Shown here: piece after piece, positions 61,539 to 64,000 of the stretch | How the letters are laid out: every line of letters begins with the position of its first letter | Numbering within the stretch: position 1 is the first letter of the stretch | DNA from: G963665545 sp963665545 | Lineage (GTDB): Bacteria; Pseudomonadota; Gammaproteobacteria; Xanthomonadales; SZUA-36 | DNA: 64,000 nucleotides | Direction of reading: 5' to 3' | NCBI GenBank assembly: GCA_963665545.2 | Contig: CAXXKZ010000007.1 | Location: 558,001 to 622,000, forward strand | The notes under the pieces: generated by a model | What the model saw: only the letters and a program-made list of their open reading frames with translations | Told to the model about the DNA's origin: nothing | Databases searched by the model: none | Translations under genes and position numbers: made by a program

Positions 61539-62807
61539 ATGTCTTCACGCGGAGATCGACCATTTTTCTTCGGCTGGTGGGTGGTGTTTGCATCCTGTTT
61601 CGGCATGCTGTTTGGCAGCTACAGCGTATTTATCGGCGTGACTTTTGCGCTGTTCGTCAAGCCCCTGGAAGCGGCGTTCAACTGGTCGCGAACAGAAATC
61701 TCTCTGGCATTGACGATATGCACTTATGTCATTGTCATCATGGCGCCGATCATCGGCGACCTGATTGACCGCTTTGGCGCGCGGCGTGTATTGCTGACAT
61801 CCATGGCGTTTCTGGGTTTTGCCGTCGCCGGTCTGTCACAGTTGAATGGCTCGCTGTGGCTGCTATACAGTCTGTTTCTGATCATCGCGCTCGCCGGGTC
61901 CGGCACGATACCCACAACCTTTTCCCGTGCCTTACTGAGCTGGTTCGACCGTAAACGCGGTCTGGCGCTCGGCATTGCCCTGTCGGGAATCGGCGTGGCC
62001 GGTATCATATTGCCGCCCTTGATACAGCACACGATCTCTACGGCCGGTTGGCGCGTCACCTACCTGGGCATGAGTGCGGCCGTGCTGCTGCTGGCCTGGC
62101 CGGTGGTGTTCTTCCTGTTTCGCGACCACCCTGCCTCGATGGGTTTGTTGCCCGATGGCGACCAGGGCGCAGAACGGGGCGACACGGCAGAGCCTGCAGC
62201 AGTGCCCGGTCTGTCATTCAAAGAAGCCTTCAAATCCAAGGTATTCTGGCTGATCCTTGTCGCTTTCGTGCTGATGGGCCTGGGTGGCACCGGCGTCATT
62301 ATTCATTTTGCTGCCATGATGACAGATCGCGGCATGACGCCGGCGGCGGCTGCGTTACTATTTTCCCTGTTCGGCCTGGCAATCATTGTTGGCCGGGTAT
62401 CCTGCGGCTACTTGGTGGACCGCTTTTTTGCACCTCATGTTGCCGTTGGTTTTACGCTGGGCCCGGTGATTGGTATCGCCCTGCTGGCGCTAGACAGTGG
62501 CACGTCCACGGTGCAGGTGGCCATTGTGCTGATGGGGCTCGGTTTCGGCGCTGAATTTGACCTCTTGTCATATTTCATATCCCGCTATCTTGGACTTAGG
62601 GTCTATGGAAAAATATACGGCTTGATGTATTCGGGCTTCAGCCTGGGCGCCGGCCTCGGCCCATTGTTAATGGGCTTGTCCTACGATCGCCTGGGTTCAT
62701 ATACCGTGGGTCTGTGGATTATGTTTGCAACCATTTGTGTTGCCGTCGTGCTGTTCAGCCGGCTGGGCCCTTATCGCTACGGCGTCGCCGACCACGCTGC
62801 GGGTTGA
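61539..62807 (+). CDS. MFS transporter (OFA/monocarboxylate-like)
   Basis: A 422-residue transporter with 12 hydrophobic helices. The N-terminal FFFGWWVVFASCFGMLFGSYSVF and NWSRTEISLALT match the oxalate/formate and monocarboxylate group; GDLIDRFGARRVLL lies between helices 2 and 3. It is 11 bases after OsmC, so it is in the same operon. An organic acid is the expected cargo. Confidence 0.9.
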   Translation: MSSRGDRPFFFGWWVVFASCFGMLFGSYSVFIGVTFALFVKPLEAAFNWSRTEISLALTICTYVIVIMAPIIGDLIDRFGARRVLLTSMAFLGFAVAGLSQLNGSLWLLYSLFLIIALAGSGTIPTTFSRALLSWFDRKRGLALGIALSGIGVAGIILPPLIQHTISTAGWRVTYLGMSAAVLLLAWPVVFFLFRDHPASMGLLPDGDQGAERGDTAEPAAVPGLSFKEAFKSKVFWLILVAFVLMGLGGTGVIIHFAAMMTDRGMTPAAAALLFSLFGLAIIVGRVSCGYLVDRFFAPHVAVGFTLGPVIGIALLALDSGTSTVQVAIVLMGLGFGAEFDLLSYFISRYLGLRVYGKIYGLMYSGFSLGAGLGPLLMGLSYDRLGSYTVGLWIMFATICVAVVLFSRLGPYRYGVADHAAG

Positions 62808-62827
62808 TGACCATTTGAGGTGACTCC

Positions 62828-63565
62828 ATGGCACTTGAACTTTATAACTCGCCCTTTTCGACCTGCAGCCAGAAAACCCGCATATGTCTTCACGAGAAAG
62901 GCCTCGCTTGGGAAAACCATGAAGTCAACCTGATCAAGTTTGAGCAATTGCGCCCGGAATACCTTGCCCTGAATCCCCATGGCGTGGTGCCGACACTGGT
63001 GCATGATGGCGTGCCGATTATCGATTCTTCCGTCATTATTGAATATCTCGACGAGGCGTTCCCCGAGCCGGCACTGAGTCCGGCGGACGCCAAAGGCCGT
63101 GCCGGCATGCGCGCCTGGATGCGCTATTTCGAGGAAGTGCCGACTCAGGCCATTCGCGTCCCAACTTTCAATGCCTTGTTGGTGGCTCGATTGCGGGCAA
63201 TGAGCGAAGAAGAATTTGAATCCCTCACGGCTGCGATGCCGCTGCGCCGGCAGTTCTATCGACGCATGAACCTCGAGGGCGGTGGCTTTGACAAACGGGA
63301 TTCAGAAGACGCGCGCCAGCGGTTGCGCAGTGTCCTTGAAAAGGTCGACGCAGCGGTCAGGGGCGCCCATTGGATTTGCGGCGATCAATTCACCCTGGCC
63401 GACATGACCCTGATGCCGACGGTGGTGCGCCTGGAGGACCTGGGTTTGGCATCGATGTGGCATGACCTGCCCGGCCTTGCGGCCTGGTACGAGCGCCTTC
63501 AGAAAAGACCGACCTTTGCAGCTACCTACCACCAAGGCACGCGCATGGCCGCCATCCCCCGCTAA
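62828..63565 (+). CDS. Glutathione S-transferase
   Basis: A 245-residue GST. The N-terminal thioredoxin-like domain has NSPFSTCSQKTRICLHEKGL, NPHGVVPTLVHDG and VIIEYLDEAFP. The C-terminal helical domain has the conserved WICGDQFTLADMTL. Ser/Thr near positions 8-12 is the likely glutathione-activating residue. A beta-etherase-like or ring-cleavage-isomerase role would fit a cluster for aromatic compounds but is not proven. Confidence 0.92.
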   Translation: MALELYNSPFSTCSQKTRICLHEKGLAWENHEVNLIKFEQLRPEYLALNPHGVVPTLVHDGVPIIDSSVIIEYLDEAFPEPALSPADAKGRAGMRAWMRYFEEVPTQAIRVPTFNALLVARLRAMSEEEFESLTAAMPLRRQFYRRMNLEGGGFDKRDSEDARQRLRSVLEKVDAAVRGAHWICGDQFTLADMTLMPTVVRLEDLGLASMWHDLPGLAAWYERLQKRPTFAATYHQGTRMAAIPR

Positions 63566-63570
63566 CAGCT

Positions 63571-64000
63571 ATGGACCAACTGGCCTTCGAAGACGCCACG
63601 GCACTGTGCCAAAAAATCAGAGGTCGTGACATCAGCAGCGTAGAGCTGTTGGACCACTACATCGCCAGAATTGAACGAATCGACGGCGATATCAACGCCG
63701 TGGTGGTGCGGCGTTTTGACTGGGCGCGCGACCGGACTCGTGCGGCCGATGCAGCGCTGGCCCGGGGTGAAGACTGGGGCCCATTGCATGGTCTGCCGAT
63801 GACTATGAAAGAGGCATTTGACCTGGCCGGTTTGCCGACCTGCTGGGGCATACCGGAGTTGAAGGACAATTTGCCGGACAGCGACGCCGTGGTGTGCCAA
63901 CGACTTGAAGACGCCGGCGCTATCATTTTTGGCAAGACCAATGTCCCCCTTAACCTCGCCGATTTTCAGAGTTATAACGAAGTCTATGGCACCACGGAAA
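63571..64000 (+). CDS. Amidase (amidase-signature family), cut by the window end
   Basis: The first 143 residues of an amidase. The frame is open from ATG 63571 to the window edge. The catalytic lysine lies in PLHGLPMTMKEAFDLAG, followed by FGKTNVPLNLADFQ. The Ser-cisSer/Ser part of the triad lies beyond the window. It begins 5 bases after the GST stop and is the last cluster gene seen. Confidence 0.92.
   Translation, partial: MDQLAFEDATALCQKIRGRDISSVELLDHYIARIERIDGDINAVVVRRFDWARDRTRAADAALARGEDWGPLHGLPMTMKEAFDLAGLPTCWGIPELKDNLPDSDAVVCQRLEDAGAIIFGKTNVPLNLADFQSYNEVYGTTE

Overview
The window looks like chromosome from a GC-rich, probably aerobic and heterotrophic gammaproteobacterium. I infer this from gene content, not from a computed phylogeny: a homodimeric AceE-type pyruvate dehydrogenase E1, a GcvR-like ACT protein, a YhhQ-type queuosine-precursor transporter, a TonB-dependent receptor, a TRAP transporter, and many acyl-CoA and TetR-regulated catabolic genes. 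No rRNA, tRNA or CRISPR array was seen.

Layout. 0.1-7 kb: an orphan OmpR-type response regulator, then an acyl-CoA-type phosphotransferase and two acyl-CoA dehydrogenases, separated by an IS3-family insertion sequence that sits in the loop of a long inverted repeat. 7-17 kb: a GntR regulator divergent from a split TPP decarboxylase plus SDR operon, then a methyltransferase, an unusual Rieske-TPP fusion enzyme, an M20 amidohydrolase, a class III aminotransferase and a CDGSH-bicupin fusion. 17-24 kb: a secreted BNR-repeat protein, a 1095-residue secreted coiled-coil protein of unknown function, a proline iminopeptidase and a frameshifted metallo-beta-lactamase-fold gene. 24-30 kb: an Asp/Glu racemase, a second class III aminotransferase, a complete TRAP transporter, a GcvR-like protein and an interrupted outer-membrane protein. 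30-43 kb: a TetR-controlled B12-dependent acyl-CoA mutase with its MeaB chaperone, a frameshifted aceE, a 3-hydroxyacyl-CoA dehydrogenase-like protein, a VOC protein, a membrane dipeptidase, a TetR and an aromatic-acid-type MFS transporter. 42-51 kb: a PadR/sensor-domain pair divergent from an ABC exporter operon that continues into a serine hydrolase, then an S41 protease. 50-56 kb: a SnoaL-like protein, a cupin and hyuB/hyuA. 56-64 kb: a TetR gene followed by TonB receptor, serine hydrolase, SDR, OsmC, MFS, GST and amidase genes, all on the + strand; this reads as one uptake-and-degradation cluster.

Two themes cut across the annotation. First, six genes are broken by a single lesion: in-frame TAG in the outer-membrane protein, the FtsX permease and the serine hydrolase, in-frame TGA in hyuA, and one-base frameshifts in the metallo-hydrolase and aceE. 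In each case the protein on both sides of the lesion is well preserved. Second, the DNA is rich in small repeats: a 53-bp hairpin repeat, a mosaic intergenic repeat in three places, two GGGTCCCGG-type palindromes, a 0.2-kb nested hairpin, and several 12- or 15-bp tandem repeats both in genes (in frame) and between genes.

All assignments come from reading motifs by eye. Family names are more secure than substrates.
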